A DNA stretch of 41,349 nt from a bacterium (GTDB lineage: Bacteria; B130-G9), in assembly GCA_035527515.1 (NCBI GenBank), contig DATLAJ010000064.1, forward strand, positions 1-41,349. Reading direction: 5' to 3'. The notes under the pieces are model-generated. The model ran no database searches. It was given only the letters and a program-made list of their open reading frames with translations, and was not told the origin of the DNA. The position numbers and the translations under genes are program-made. Positions 32,051-41,223 of the stretch are shown in pieces (the stretch's first letter is position 1; the number at the start of each line of letters is the position of its first letter).

Positions 32051-33322
32051 TCAAGTGTCGAGAAGCGTTGGCACGGTTACGCTGCCATTCATCAAAAAGA
32101 GCATATCAGCATCGGGGCCGGCCAGACGCAGTGCGCTGTCAATTGCCTGCTGCATGAAGGAGTAAGGCTCAGCAAATACATCTCTAATAATGTTCGGATC
32201 GAGGTCTGTAACGGCAAAGAGCTTCACGCGAAGCGCGGCCTGAGCGAGGCGCCCTGCCTTGTGGCACCCAAACACAGGGTCCTGTCGAACACGCTTTATG
32301 ACCTGTTTAGGGTCTCCAAGTTGTCTAATCAGTTCGATATATGAGCGCTCGCCCACGCCATTTGAACACTGCGAGACGAGGACCAGCACGCCCCCGTCTT
32401 TCACCGCTAGCAGGCCGTGCTCGAGAGTTTTTTGCAGCTGGTATAGGTCGCGGTCCAGAGGGCTTCTTGCCACCGAGACGACAACATCTGCTCGCTTGCG
32501 TATCGGCATGACGTATATCTCATCAGCTCTTTTCGTCGCAGCCATAAACGAGGCGCCAAGTTCGCCCGCGGTTGCCGCATAAATCTTCTGATCGCGGTCT
32601 AGGACGAGGTTGATGGCGAATATTGGCTTGTTCTTGAGCAGTGCAACGCCCTCGACCATATCTTCGTGGACTGGGTTTTTTTTGAGGGCCAAAGGCATGA
32701 CGCCTGGCAAGAGGGCAAGGCTGTGGTTCTGCTCTATTGTCTCGAAGGCAGAAAGCCCTGGCAAAAGCGACTTCCGCCCGCCAGTGTAGCCAGCGAAATA
32801 GTGCGGCTCGACCGAGCCTAGTATGACGGTCCGGTCAGCGTCGAGCAGAAGTCTATTAAGAGAGACGTTTGTGCCTCGGCTGGTCCTGCCCAGGTTGACC
32901 ATATCGGCCTTGTTATGGCAATCGTGGATGAATGTCCGCGGCGCGAGCTTCTCGTGAAGGTCGCCGAGGATGCTAACCATTTCCTTCCACGTCGGTGAGC
33001 CGTGAGCACCTGTGGCCACTGCGAAGTAGAGGTCGGCGCCTTTGGCGGTCTCGAGCAGAGCCGGCAGTACCTGCGCGGTCGGCGTTGGCCTCGCGGCATC
33101 GTTCACAACGACAAGTGTTTCCTCGCCGCGATGGGAGACGAACTGCGCAAACGGCTCCGAGGCTATGGGGTGGGAGAGCGCCGCATGCAGCGTTGCCAGT
33201 TCATCCTTGATGGGTGCCGGCTTGGGCCTGATCATGCCCATGAGGTTGCGTTTGGGCACCCGAACGACGGTGGTGTCTGGCCCATAGGGAACATCAATTG
33301 CGATCAGCTCATCGTCGGCCAT
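32051..33322 (-). CDS. LarA-family (nickel-pincer lactate racemase-like, DUF2088) protein
   Basis: The 423-residue protein carries the LarA signature: VVVNDAARPTPTAQVLPALL, AVATGAHGSPTWKEM, TFIHDCHN and GSVEPHYFAGYTGGRKSLLPGLSAFETI. The His of TGAH, the His of EPHYFAG and the Lys of GGRK correspond to residues that bind or carry the nickel-pincer nucleotide cofactor in Lactiplantibacillus LarA. LarA family members racemise or epimerise various 2-hydroxyacids, so the substrate is not fixed. LarB, LarC and LarE, which make the cofactor, are not in the window. The ATG at 33322 has AGGA five bases upstream and is preferred to the ATG at 33361, which lies inside the terminator of the upstream operon. 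Probably monocistronic. Confidence 0.8.
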   Translation of the reverse strand: MADDELIAIDVPYGPDTTVVRVPKRNLMGMIRPKPAPIKDELATLHAALSHPIASEPFAQFVSHRGEETLVVVNDAARPTPTAQVLPALLETAKGADLYFAVATGAHGSPTWKEMVSILGDLHEKLAPRTFIHDCHNKADMVNLGRTSRGTNVSLNRLLLDADRTVILGSVEPHYFAGYTGGRKSLLPGLSAFETIEQNHSLALLPGVMPLALKKNPVHEDMVEGVALLKNKPIFAINLVLDRDQKIYAATAGELGASFMAATKRADEIYVMPIRKRADVVVSVARSPLDRDLYQLQKTLEHGLLAVKDGGVLVLVSQCSNGVGERSYIELIRQLGDPKQVIKRVRQDPVFGCHKAGRLAQAALRVKLFAVTDLDPNIIRDVFAEPYSFMQQAIDSALRLAGPDADMLFLMNGSVTVPTLLDT

Positions 33323-33344
33323 CACAATCCTAATATACCATGCA

Positions 33345-33389
33345 GAACGACAAGAAAGCAAAATGGGGGACGCCTCGCGGCATCCCCCA
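33345..33389 (-). terminator. Rho-independent terminator of the TCA operon
   Basis: On the minus strand TGGGGGA pairs with TCCCCCA, with an inner GCC/GGC after one mismatch (33389-33364), followed by a T-rich run TTTTGCTTTCTT. It separates icd from the LarA-family gene. Confidence 0.75.
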
Positions 33390-33406
33390 AGAGAGCAGCA
33401 AAATCG

Positions 33407-34657
33407 CTACACCATGTTCTCTATCAGAGCCGAGGCATACTCCGACGTTTTCAGTTTGGTCGCTCCATCCATCAGCCTATGAAGATCGTAAGTCACGCGC
33501 TTCTGCTGGATGGTTTTCTCAATCGCGCTGCATATTATCTCTGCCGGTTCAGGCCACTCGAGGTACTCAAGCATCATCACGCCTGAGAGTATCAGCGACG
33601 TGGGATTGACCTTGTCCATGTTGGAGTACTTGGGGGCAGTCCCGTGCGTTGCCTCAAAGAGCGCCACCGTATCGCCGATGTTTGCTCCGGGCGCCATGCC
33701 CAGCCCGCCAACCTGGGCGGCACAAGCGTCGGAGAGATAGTCTCCGTTGAGGTTGGGCAGCGCGACAACTTCATACTCATCGGTGCGTGTGAGAATCTGC
33801 TGGAACATGCTGTCTGCGATCCTGTCGTTGATGAGTATCTTGCCTTCTGGCAACTTGCCGTCGAACTTGTCCCAGAGCTCCTGCTCAGAGATAGTAATGT
33901 CCCCGAACTCATCCCTTGCGACCTCGTAGCCCCAGTCCTTGAAGGCGCCCTCGGTGAACTTCATTATGTTGCCTTTGTGGACCAGGGTCACACTCTTTCT
34001 GTCTCGCTTGATGGCGTATTTGATCGCCGCACGAACGAGGCGCTTGCTCGCGAACTCACTGATTGGTTTGATACCTATCCCTGAGTCGAGCCTGATGTTG
34101 GTCCCGAGCTCGGTGTTGAGGAAGTTAATGACTTTCTTGACCTCATCGGAGCCTTTTTGCCACTCGATGCCGGCATAGACGTCCTCCGTATTCTCACGGT
34201 AGATGACTATATTCATCCGCTCGGGGTGCTTTACAGGGCTTGGGACGCCCTCGAAATACCATACGGGACGAACGCAGCTGTAAAGCTCCATCCGCTGACG
34301 CATCGCCACGTTGAGGCTCCTATAGCCGCCGCCGATCGGGGTCGTGAGAGGCCCCTTTAGCGCCACGTGGTAATACTGGATAGCGTTGATCGTGTCCTCG
34401 GGCAGTGGCTCGCCGTATTTCTCGAAAGCTCTGTCACCAGCATAGACGTCAAACCAGACGATCTTGCGTTTGCCGCCATAGGCTTTCTCAACCGCGGCAT
34501 CAAGAACTCGCCTAGTGGCGCTGGTGATGTCTGGCCCGATCCCGTCTCCCTCTATAAGGGGGATTATGGGTTTGTCTGGCACTATGATTCGGTCATCTTC
34601 AACCAGTACTCTCTCGCCATCCGTTGGTGGAACGATCTTGTCAAACTGCACGGTCAT
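33407..34657 (-). CDS. icd: NADP-dependent isocitrate dehydrogenase
   Basis: Oxidatively decarboxylates isocitrate to 2-oxoglutarate in the TCA cycle. The 416 residues align end to end with E. coli Icd. [13 protein letters not shown] (S114) is the substrate loop containing the regulated Ser113 of E. coli. [15 protein letters not shown] and [11 protein letters not shown] keep the Lys-Tyr and Tyr...Arg pair that bind the 2'-phosphate of NADP, so NADP rather than NAD is predicted. [18 protein letters not shown] is the metal/substrate block. The ATG has GAGGG upstream, 21 bp after the LeuD stop. It closes the citrate synthase-LeuC-LeuD-Icd operon and is followed by a terminator. No AceK kinase is nearby. 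Confidence 0.96.
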   Translation of the reverse strand: MTVQFDKIVPPTDGERVLVEDDRIIVPDKPIIPLIEGDGIGPDITSATRRVLDAAVEKAYGGKRKIVWFDVYAGDRAFEKYGEPLPEDTINAIQYYHVALKGPLTTPIGGGYRSLNVAMRQRMELYSCVRPVWYFEGVPSPVKHPERMNIVIYRENTEDVYAGIEWQKGSDEVKKVINFLNTELGTNIRLDSGIGIKPISEFASKRLVRAAIKYAIKRDRKSVTLVHKGNIMKFTEGAFKDWGYEVARDEFGDITISEQELWDKFDGKLPEGKILINDRIADSMFQQILTRTDEYEVVALPNLNGDYLSDACAAQVGGLGMAPGANIGDTVALFEATHGTAPKYSNMDKVNPTSLILSGVMMLEYLEWPEPAEIICSAIEKTIQQKRVTYDLHRLMDGATKLKTSEYASALIENMV

Positions 34658-34678
34658 CCTTTTTCTCCCTCGTAAAAG

Positions 34679-35182
34679 CTAGTCAAGGTTGAAATCGCCG
34701 TACTTGGCGATGTGATACAGAAGGCCGCCATCCTCGAGTATTTTCTGCATGGCTTTCGGCAGAGGCGCAAACGAGACCTCGGTCTTCTTTGTCAGGTTCC
34801 GAACAACTCCGGCGTCGAGGTCAACCTCGAGCTCATCACCGGTCTTAATCCTGTCGGTGTTGCATATTACGACTGGCAACCCCACGTTGATAGCATTCCT
34901 GTAGAATATCCTGGCAAATGACTTGGCAAGGACCGCGCTGATGCCCGCCATCTTGATGATGGTTGGCGCGTGCTCTCGGCTTGAGCCAAGCCCGAAGTTC
35001 CTGCCGCCAACTACGAAATCGCCCTTGCTCATCTTGCTGGCGAACTCGGGGTCTGCATCCTCCAAGACGTGCTTGGCAAGTTCCGGCAGGTTGGAGCGAA
35101 GGTGGAAGAGCCGCCCCGGAGCGATGTGGTCGGTGCTGATGTCGTCCCCGAACGTCCAAGCGTTGCCTTTCATTTTGTTCAT
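34679..35182 (-). CDS. LeuD-type hydratase small (swivel) subunit
   Basis: The 167-residue swivel domain of the aconitase superfamily (PF00694): GDDISTDHIAPGRLF at the start and VVGGRNFGLGSSREHAP as the conserved catalytic loop. Normal isopropylmalate isomerase small subunits of the archaeal/bacterial short type have this size. The substrate loop between them reads RLFHLRSNLPELAKH and differs from the usual RYLNT/YLRT, so citrate, homocitrate or isopropylmalate specificity is not settled. GGGAGG (35195-35190) lies four bases before a first ATG (35185) and seven before the next (35182); I prefer 35182, giving a TGATG overlap with the LeuC stop. Position between gltA and icd argues for aconitase duty. 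Confidence 0.85.
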   Translation of the reverse strand: MNKMKGNAWTFGDDISTDHIAPGRLFHLRSNLPELAKHVLEDADPEFASKMSKGDFVVGGRNFGLGSSREHAPTIIKMAGISAVLAKSFARIFYRNAINVGLPVVICNTDRIKTGDELEVDLDAGVVRNLTKKTEVSFAPLPKAMQKILEDGGLLYHIAKYGDFNLD

Positions 35183-36444
35183 CATATCACCTCCCGAGGA
35201 TCAGTTATTCGTCCTGTCAGCGCCGTTGCGGCAGCAGTGGCCGGCGAGCCCAGGTATATCAGGCCCTTTGGATTGCCCATTCGACCAAGGAAGTTGCGAT
35301 TCTGCGTTGACAGGCATGCCTCATCGTCGCCGAGAACTCCCTGATGAACGCCGACACATGGCCCGCAGCCCGGCGGCAGCACCAGAGCACCCGCGTCAAT
35401 GAGCGTCTGCAACGTTCCGTCGTTAAGCGCTGCTTTGAGAATCTTTCTCGATGCCGGGGCAACCAAGAGCCTAGTATCCTTATCGCGACTCTTGCCCTTT
35501 AGGATCGCTGCTGCCGTCTGAAGGTCCTCGAGGCGCCCGTTCGTGCAAGTGCCGATGACGACCTGATCGATGTTCACAGGGTCCATCTGTCGTATCTGGG
35601 TCATCGTCCTCGTGTTGTCAACAGTGTGGGGGAAGGAGACCGTCGGCTCTAGCTTCGAGGCGTCAACCTCGATCACTCTCTCATACTCCGCGTCCGCATC
35701 AGCTGACATCGTCCTGAACGCATCGCCCCGGCCCATCCGCTGAAGATACCCCTGGGTCATGTCATCGGAGGGGAAGAGACCGACCTTAGCTCCCGCCTCA
35801 ACAGCCATGTTGGCTATTGTAAACCGGCCCGATATATCCATCTCGTCGATGGTCTCGCCCTGATACTCGAGCGCCTTGTAGGTCGCGCCATCCGCACCGA
35901 TCATGCCGATCAAGTGGAGAATGAGGTCCTTAGGATATACACCTTCCGGAAATCGGCCCTTAACCTGTATCTTGAAGGTCTCGGGCACTCTAAACCATGT
36001 CTTGCCCAAGGCCATCGCGATCGCCACATCCGTCGAGCCCATCCCGGTCGCAAAAGCGCCAAGTCCGCCCCCCGTGCAGGTGTGGGAGTCGGCCCCGGTG
36101 TGAACATCGCCCGGCGCAAGATAGCTCTCTACGATAACTTGATGGCACACTCCTTCCCCAACTTCGGACAACACAGCCCCAGTCTTCTTCCCAAAGCGCC
36201 TCATCAAGATATGGTCATTTGAGAGCTCCTTGCGGGGACTTGGTGCCGCATGGTCGAGGAAGAGCACAGTCTTATTGGGGTGGGCCACCTTTTCCAGTTC
36301 AATTTCTTTAAGCTGCCGAATCGCGAGAGGGCCAGTGCCGTCCTGCACGAGGCAGACATCGACTGAGGCGATGACGAACTCGCCAGCCCGAACAGCGCGT
36401 CCCGCATGCTCAGAAAGTATCTTTTCTGTAAGCGTCTGTCCCAT
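35182..36444 (-). CDS. LeuC-type hydratase large subunit (aconitase superfamily)
   Basis: The 420-residue large subunit has the three cluster ligands C300 (VVIGTCTNGR), C360 and C363 (PPGCGPCVG) for a 4Fe-4S cluster, plus GADSHTCTGGGLGAFATGMGSTD and RVPETFKIQVKGRFPEGVYPKDLILHLIG. Two-subunit enzymes of this type isomerise 3-isopropylmalate, homoaconitate or related acids. Here it stands between citrate synthase and isocitrate dehydrogenase, and no monomeric AcnA/AcnB-type gene (about 750-900 residues) is present. The simplest reading is that LeuC and LeuD act as the TCA aconitase. A leucine-pathway role cannot be excluded; no leuA or leuB is adjacent. AGAGG lies eight bases before the ATG. 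Confidence 0.88.
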   Translation of the reverse strand: MGQTLTEKILSEHAGRAVRAGEFVIASVDVCLVQDGTGPLAIRQLKEIELEKVAHPNKTVLFLDHAAPSPRKELSNDHILMRRFGKKTGAVLSEVGEGVCHQVIVESYLAPGDVHTGADSHTCTGGGLGAFATGMGSTDVAIAMALGKTWFRVPETFKIQVKGRFPEGVYPKDLILHLIGMIGADGATYKALEYQGETIDEMDISGRFTIANMAVEAGAKVGLFPSDDMTQGYLQRMGRGDAFRTMSADADAEYERVIEVDASKLEPTVSFPHTVDNTRTMTQIRQMDPVNIDQVVIGTCTNGRLEDLQTAAAILKGKSRDKDTRLLVAPASRKILKAALNDGTLQTLIDAGALVLPPGCGPCVGVHQGVLGDDEACLSTQNRNFLGRMGNPKGLIYLGSPATAAATALTGRITDPREVI

Positions 36445-36493
36445 GGTACTATCCTCTTATCTTCGTGCCGTCCGCAACCGCTAGACTGTAACT

Positions 36494-36523
36494 GGGAAGC
36501 GCCCCACTAATGGGGCGCTCCCC
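36494..36523 (-). other. Stable hairpin between citrate synthase and leuC
   Basis: AGCGCCCCA (36498-36506) pairs with TGGGGCGCT (36511-36519) around CTAA, extended by GGG/CCC outside one mismatch. No T tract follows on either strand, so it is more likely an RNA processing, stability or partial-termination element than a complete terminator. Confidence 0.5.
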
Positions 36524-36535
36524 GTCGTAGCGATT

Positions 36536-37807
36536 TTAGACCAGCGAGGCAAGCCGATTGAAGTCAATAGATTTCGGCCTGTTAATGGCCGTGCCGATCC
36601 CTCGGTGCAGAACGAGCTGCGCAAGCATACCCATTGCCCTAGAAACGCTGAACAGCACGGTGTAATACTCGAACTCCCGCAGTCCATAATGAAAGAGCAG
36701 TGAGCCGGAGCCTGCGTCAACGTTCGGCCACGGATTCTTGATCTTGGGGAACTCCTTCAGGACCTTCGGCACGACCTCAAAGACCGTTGCCACCGTCTTG
36801 AAGACGGGGTCTTCAGGTATATGCTTCTTGCCAAACTCGAGGAATCCCTTGTAGCGAGGGTCGGTTGTCCTCAGCACGGCATGACCATAGCCCGGAACAA
36901 CCTTTCCAGCGGCCAGCGTGTCCCTCGTGTATTCGTCGATCTGCTTCTTGGTCGGGACGCCGTCAAACTCATCCATCAGTTCGAGTATCCAGTTCAGGCA
37001 CTCCTGATTGGCCAGGCCATGAAGAGGCCCCGCAAGGCCGTTCAGCCCGGCTGAGACCGCATAGTAAGGGTCAGAAAGCGCCGACGCCACAGTGAAGCAC
37101 GTGTAGGCGGAAACGTTCCCACCCTCATGGTCGGAATGGAACGTCAGATACAATCTCATCAGCTCCGCGAACTCACCGGTCGGATCGGGGATGCCGAGCA
37201 TGTTCGCATAGTTGGCGCCCAGGTCGAGCCCCGGCGTCCAAGGGATGATGTCTCCCTTCCCATAACGGAGACGATACACTCCGGCCGCGATCGATGGGAT
37301 TTTAGCCAATATATGAAGAGCATCCTCAAGCGCCGGAATCCAATACTGGTCCTTGGTCATACCCTCCGAATACATCTTGCGGAACACGCTCTCGTGCTCC
37401 AGAACCAGAATAGCTGTGTTAAGCATCGCCATCGGGTGGCTGTCCTCCGGCATCGAGTCGAGCACATCCCAGACGTATTCGGGAACATAAGAGCGCTTGT
37501 CGAGGTCCAGCTGAAGAGACTTTTTGGCCTCCTCGTCAGGAAACTCGCCGGTCAGAAGGCAGAAGAATATCTCCTCGGGCCACTTGTCCTTGATCTCTAG
37601 CAGTGGATGGCCCCGTATGATCAAGCCCTTGTCAGGCTCCACGACCGACGTATCGCACAAAAGACCATAGACGCCTCTTAGGCCGCCCAAGAATTGCGCC
37701 ACGGTAACCTTTCCTATCTCCTTGGCCCCGTGCTCCTTCGCAAACGCCTTTACTTTCTGGCGATACTTCGGGATTTGCTCCGCCAGCTTCTGCTGCAAAG
37801 TTGCCAT
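36536..37807 (-). CDS. gltA: Citrate synthase, mitochondrial/eukaryotic-like type
   Basis: Condenses acetyl-CoA and oxaloacetate. The catalytic residues are H263 (GPLHGLANQE), H309 (PGYGHAVLR) and D364 (PNVDAGSG). The enzyme resembles the mitochondrial, type I dimeric form (LRGVYGLLCDTSVVEPDKGLIIRG; NVDAGSGSLL) rather than E. coli GltA, in length (423) and in lacking the N-terminal NADH-binding region. Eukaryotic-like citrate synthases are known in a few bacteria, for example Geobacter sulfurreducens. GGAGAGG lies about ten bases before the ATG. A promoter is suggested at 37892-37919. It heads the TCA block with LeuCD and Icd. Confidence 0.95.
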   Translation of the reverse strand: MATLQQKLAEQIPKYRQKVKAFAKEHGAKEIGKVTVAQFLGGLRGVYGLLCDTSVVEPDKGLIIRGHPLLEIKDKWPEEIFFCLLTGEFPDEEAKKSLQLDLDKRSYVPEYVWDVLDSMPEDSHPMAMLNTAILVLEHESVFRKMYSEGMTKDQYWIPALEDALHILAKIPSIAAGVYRLRYGKGDIIPWTPGLDLGANYANMLGIPDPTGEFAELMRLYLTFHSDHEGGNVSAYTCFTVASALSDPYYAVSAGLNGLAGPLHGLANQECLNWILELMDEFDGVPTKKQIDEYTRDTLAAGKVVPGYGHAVLRTTDPRYKGFLEFGKKHIPEDPVFKTVATVFEVVPKVLKEFPKIKNPWPNVDAGSGSLLFHYGLREFEYYTVLFSVSRAMGMLAQLVLHRGIGTAINRPKSIDFNRLASLV

Positions 37808-37891
37808 CGTTCTTTCCTCTCCTTACATCTAGGGGTGAAAACTACTCTTCAACGACTTGAGTACTTAGGACTTATCTTTCAGGAAACCGAC

Positions 37892-37919
37892 AATATCTAG
37901 TTTGCGTCTTGATAGTCAA
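37892..37919 (-). promoter_or_regulatory. Likely promoter of the citrate synthase operon
   Basis: Minus strand TTGACT (37919-37914), 16 bases, GATATT (37897-37892): 5/6 and 4/6 of consensus. Transcription would start near 37885, giving a leader of about 78 bases. Confidence 0.4.
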
Positions 37920-37990
37920 CCCCAATCTTAGCGAGAAGTTCCACGAAAAGCAGGCGTGCCCAGGCGTCAACGCGCTCGAACCTGGGATGC

Positions 37991-39154
37991 CTACTTCAGC
38001 GCCTCCTCGCCCGCATGAAAGTCGCGCCCGAAGGACAGCTGCTCCATGACATCTTGCTCGATGAGTGGCGTGCCATGAACGATGAGGCTTGCGAGATTGG
38101 CTCCTATGCCGGGGCCAAGCATGAAGCCCTGGCCGCACATGCCGACTGCAAGGAACAGACCCTCGAGGTCGTCGGGCACAGGACCGACTATCGGGCTGCC
38201 ATCGGGCGTCATGGGATAAAGCCCACGCCAAAGACGCCGCACCAGCAAGTTCTTGAGCCGTGGCATGAGCTCGATCAGGCGCTGCGCGATGCTCGGCCCG
38301 AACTCGGACGTGCACCTCCTGTCTGTGCTGGAGAATACTGACGAAGGCGTGTAGCAGAAGATGACGGCCCCGAAATCATTCTGGCCGAAGTAGAAGTTGG
38401 CGCTCTTGCCGTCGGCCCCCGGCCTGAGATCGACAACGAGCGGCCGAAGGAACTGCCGTATCGGGGCCGATATGCCGGCCTCGTGGCTGTCGGGCGCGAC
38501 GGGAATGTCGAGGCCGACCGATTGACCGAGCTGCCTCGCAAAGGCGCCGGCAGCGTTTACGACGACCGGCGCGGAGTAAACTGCCTTGTCCGTCTTGATG
38601 CCCGAAACCTTGTGTTTATCGGTAGTTATTGCCTGAACCCTCTCGTTCAGCTTGAAGTCGCAATCAAGCGACTCAGCCACGCGGTGCATCTCGTAGGAAG
38701 CCATCAGCGGGGAGACCTGGCCGTCCTCAGGAGAGTAGGTCCCGCCATGCAATCCCTCCTCGTTGATGCCGGGCACGATCTCCTTGATTACCTCCGGGCC
38801 AACCCAGTCAATCGTGAGGCCGAACTTCTTCTGGATGGGCAGTATGGATTTCAGAAGTGTTTCGTCGGCCTCGCGGAAGACGGGGAAGCAATACCCTCCC
38901 ATCTTCCATCCCAGGTCTCCGCCATAGGTCTCGGTCCAATTTGAGTAGATTCGGATACTCTCCAGACAGAGCTTAATCTTGGCGGGGTCAGAGTGCGTTG
39001 CCCGAACGCCGCCAATCGCGGACTTATTCTGGCCCTGGCCGCATGATGCATGTTGATCGACAACGAGCACTTTGAGCTTCTCCGTGGCGAGAAACATCGC
39101 CGTAGGGAGGCCGACGCTGCCGCCGCCAACGACGATCGCGTCGTAGGAGCTCAT
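37991..39154 (-). CDS. FAD-dependent amino-acid/amine dehydrogenase (DAO family) subunit
   Basis: DAO-fold flavoprotein of 387 residues. The FAD-binding turn is IVVGGGSVGLPTAMFL (about 8-23), followed by VVDQHASCGQGQNKSAIGGVRATHSDP. Further blocks are PVVVNAAGAFARQLG, RRLWRGLYPMTPDGSPIVGP and LFLAVGMCGQGFMLGPGIGANLASLI, the last being the second FAD/substrate segment of sarcosine oxidase beta, HcnC, OoxB and hydroxyproline or proline dehydrogenase beta subunits. It would oxidise a secondary or primary amine acid. It overlaps the upstream multi-cluster flavoprotein by four bases (ATGA), so the two form one complex. Substrate (sarcosine, proline, hydroxyproline, opine or glycine) is not readable. 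Confidence 0.85.
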   Translation of the reverse strand: MSSYDAIVVGGGSVGLPTAMFLATEKLKVLVVDQHASCGQGQNKSAIGGVRATHSDPAKIKLCLESIRIYSNWTETYGGDLGWKMGGYCFPVFREADETLLKSILPIQKKFGLTIDWVGPEVIKEIVPGINEEGLHGGTYSPEDGQVSPLMASYEMHRVAESLDCDFKLNERVQAITTDKHKVSGIKTDKAVYSAPVVVNAAGAFARQLGQSVGLDIPVAPDSHEAGISAPIRQFLRPLVVDLRPGADGKSANFYFGQNDFGAVIFCYTPSSVFSSTDRRCTSEFGPSIAQRLIELMPRLKNLLVRRLWRGLYPMTPDGSPIVGPVPDDLEGLFLAVGMCGQGFMLGPGIGANLASLIVHGTPLIEQDVMEQLSFGRDFHAGEEALK

Positions 39155-41223
39155 CTGTCCTCTCCTTTCGAGGAGGCCAACACAGAGAGCGGAACCTCGG
39201 TTACGAAGGGGCGCTCGGTAGGCGCCGTTACCTCATCCTGAGGCACGCCCTCCTCCTTAAAGATGCGCTCTATCAACTCCGTGCAGGTTTGCCCGCCACA
39301 CGCGCCCATGCCCGTCCGCAGAACCGCCTTCAACTGGTTCATATCTCGCACGCCGCGTCTTATTTCCCGCACTATCTCGCGTCTGGTTACGCGCTCGCAT
39401 CTGCATACGATCACGTCCTCTCTTGACTCTGCGCCCGCAGCGTCCCACTGCTCGACAGGCTCTTGGAGCCTGTATCCTGTAACATCAAGCCGTAGCTCAT
39501 AAGGGACTTCGAGCAGGAGAAGGTTTCTCTTGTTGAGAATGGGCGACCTCTTGACAGCGACGACCCTCCCCTCGCCGAGAGGTCGGCCCTCCATGTCTGT
39601 GGTTGTTATCGTGCGGCGGCGAAACAGAGCCTTTCTGTCAGTCTCGGACGGCAGAATGACCAGGGCAAGTCGCCTGTTGGGGTCGTAATTCTCAACCACA
39701 AGAGTGATCGCGAGGCCCGGACAGATCGAGACGCACCGGCCGCAGCCCGTGCAGCGGCCCTCGAATGTCGGAAGCGTCGTGATCGAATCTCCCGCAAGCC
39801 TGATAGAATGCATCGGACAGACCTGAGTGCAGGGGTTGCACGGTATCTCCTCGTAGCAGCGGATCACGGGATACACACTGAGGTCTTGCGCCTTCGGCTT
39901 TGTCATTAGCGTCTCGCCGGGCTTGCTGCGAAGCGTCTCCATCAGCGGTTGCCAAACCCGCGGGACGAACGTTGGCCTGCCAAGCATCCTTGCTATCTTG
40001 CGGCCTGCAAGCCGACCAGAGAACATGGCGGCGCTTGCCTCGGCTATCTCCTTCGCATCGCCGGCCGAGACGACAGGAACATCTGCCTCCTTCGCCATGA
40101 TGAGAAGCGAATCCAGCGGCGAGAGTCCGACGGCAATGAGTATGGTATCCACCTTGAAGCTTCTTGAGGTGTTCGGCAGGACCTTGAAGGATGCGTCAAC
40201 CCTAGCTATCTCGATGCCCTCAACCTCCGTCTTGCCAAACGCCCTGACAACAGTATGCGACGTCCAGACGGGCACGCCGAGCCTCAGAATCTTGTCAAGA
40301 TGAACCTTGTAGCCACCACACTTCGTAAGCGCCTCGACCAGCCCGACGACCTCGATGCCAGCCTGAATGGCGTGGTACGCAGCGATGAGCCCCACGTTGC
40401 CCCCTCCAACTACGAATAGGCGGTCCGTGGGACGGACGAGGTCACGGTTGACAAGAGTCTGGAATGCGCCAGCGCCGTAAACTCCGGGCAGGTCGCAGCC
40501 GGGGAACGCGAGGTTTTTCTCTCTTGCGCCGGTTGATATAAGAATGATTTTCGGATGGACTAGAACGTAGCGAGAGCGATGCTGCACGCCAACTCTTTTG
40601 TCCGCAAAAACGCCGACTGCCGTCGCGCCTGTCCAGGTCTTGACACTTTTCAACCGCGCGACCTGCTCGCAGAGAATGTGGCCGATCTCGTGTCCCCTGG
40701 TGCCAGCGAAACAGTCATCGATCGACCCGAAAAAAGCGTGCGTCTGAAGGCTGAGTTTGCCGCCAAGCTCCTCCTTGTCATCGACGATGAGCGTCTCGAT
40801 GCCGAGCTGCCCGAGCTCTATGCCGGCGCAGAGTCCCGACGGGCCGCCGCCGACAATCAAGACGTCAGTTTGCACCGTCTCCACTTCGCCGAAGGCGACT
40901 GGCCTGTCCGTTGCCGGCAGCTCCGGCATCCCGTCGCAACTCGTAACCACCATCCCCTCGCGAGCAAGCGTCATGCACGCCTTGACGGGCAGGCCATCAG
41001 CTATCACCATGCACTGCGAGCATTGCCCGTTGGCGCAGAAAATGCCCATCGGAGCGTTGTCTTTGGGGTGGTGCCCGAAGATTCTAATGCCGCTGGCGAA
41101 AAGCGCCGACGAGATCACCTCGCCACGCCTTGCGCGGAGAGCCTCCCCGTTAAAAGTGAACGTGAACTCCTCGATCCTGGGTACCTCGAGAATCGGATGA
41201 GCGCTTATCCTGAACCCGCTCAC
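39151..41223 (-). CDS. Multi-domain iron-sulfur flavoprotein, alpha subunit of the dehydrogenase complex
   Basis: In order: a 2Fe-2S ferredoxin-like domain with C63, C68, C71 and C83 (SoxA/HcnA type); a pyridine-nucleotide-disulfide-type FAD domain with VLIVGGGPSGLCAG (122-133) and a second dinucleotide fold VVGGGNVGLIAAY (271-283); a two-cluster 4Fe-4S domain with CNPCTQVCP (about 462-470) and CTGCGRCVSICP (491-502); and a BFD-type 2Fe-2S C-terminal domain with C607, C609, C642 and C647. At 690 residues this fuses functions that are separate genes in hcnA/B-type or ooxA-type systems. It should carry electrons from the FAD-DAO subunit towards a carrier or quinone. The start is GTG at 41223, overlapping the stop of the gene before it. 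Confidence 0.85.
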   Translation of the reverse strand: MSGFRISAHPILEVPRIEEFTFTFNGEALRARRGEVISSALFASGIRIFGHHPKDNAPMGIFCANGQCSQCMVIADGLPVKACMTLAREGMVVTSCDGMPELPATDRPVAFGEVETVQTDVLIVGGGPSGLCAGIELGQLGIETLIVDDKEELGGKLSLQTHAFFGSIDDCFAGTRGHEIGHILCEQVARLKSVKTWTGATAVGVFADKRVGVQHRSRYVLVHPKIILISTGAREKNLAFPGCDLPGVYGAGAFQTLVNRDLVRPTDRLFVVGGGNVGLIAAYHAIQAGIEVVGLVEALTKCGGYKVHLDKILRLGVPVWTSHTVVRAFGKTEVEGIEIARVDASFKVLPNTSRSFKVDTILIAVGLSPLDSLLIMAKEADVPVVSAGDAKEIAEASAAMFSGRLAGRKIARMLGRPTFVPRVWQPLMETLRSKPGETLMTKPKAQDLSVYPVIRCYEEIPCNPCTQVCPMHSIRLAGDSITTLPTFEGRCTGCGRCVSICPGLAITLVVENYDPNRRLALVILPSETDRKALFRRRTITTTDMEGRPLGEGRVVAVKRSPILNKRNLLLLEVPYELRLDVTGYRLQEPVEQWDAAGAESREDVIVCRCERVTRREIVREIRRGVRDMNQLKAVLRTGMGACGGQTCTELIERIFKEEGVPQDEVTAPTERPFVTEVPLSVLASSKGEDR

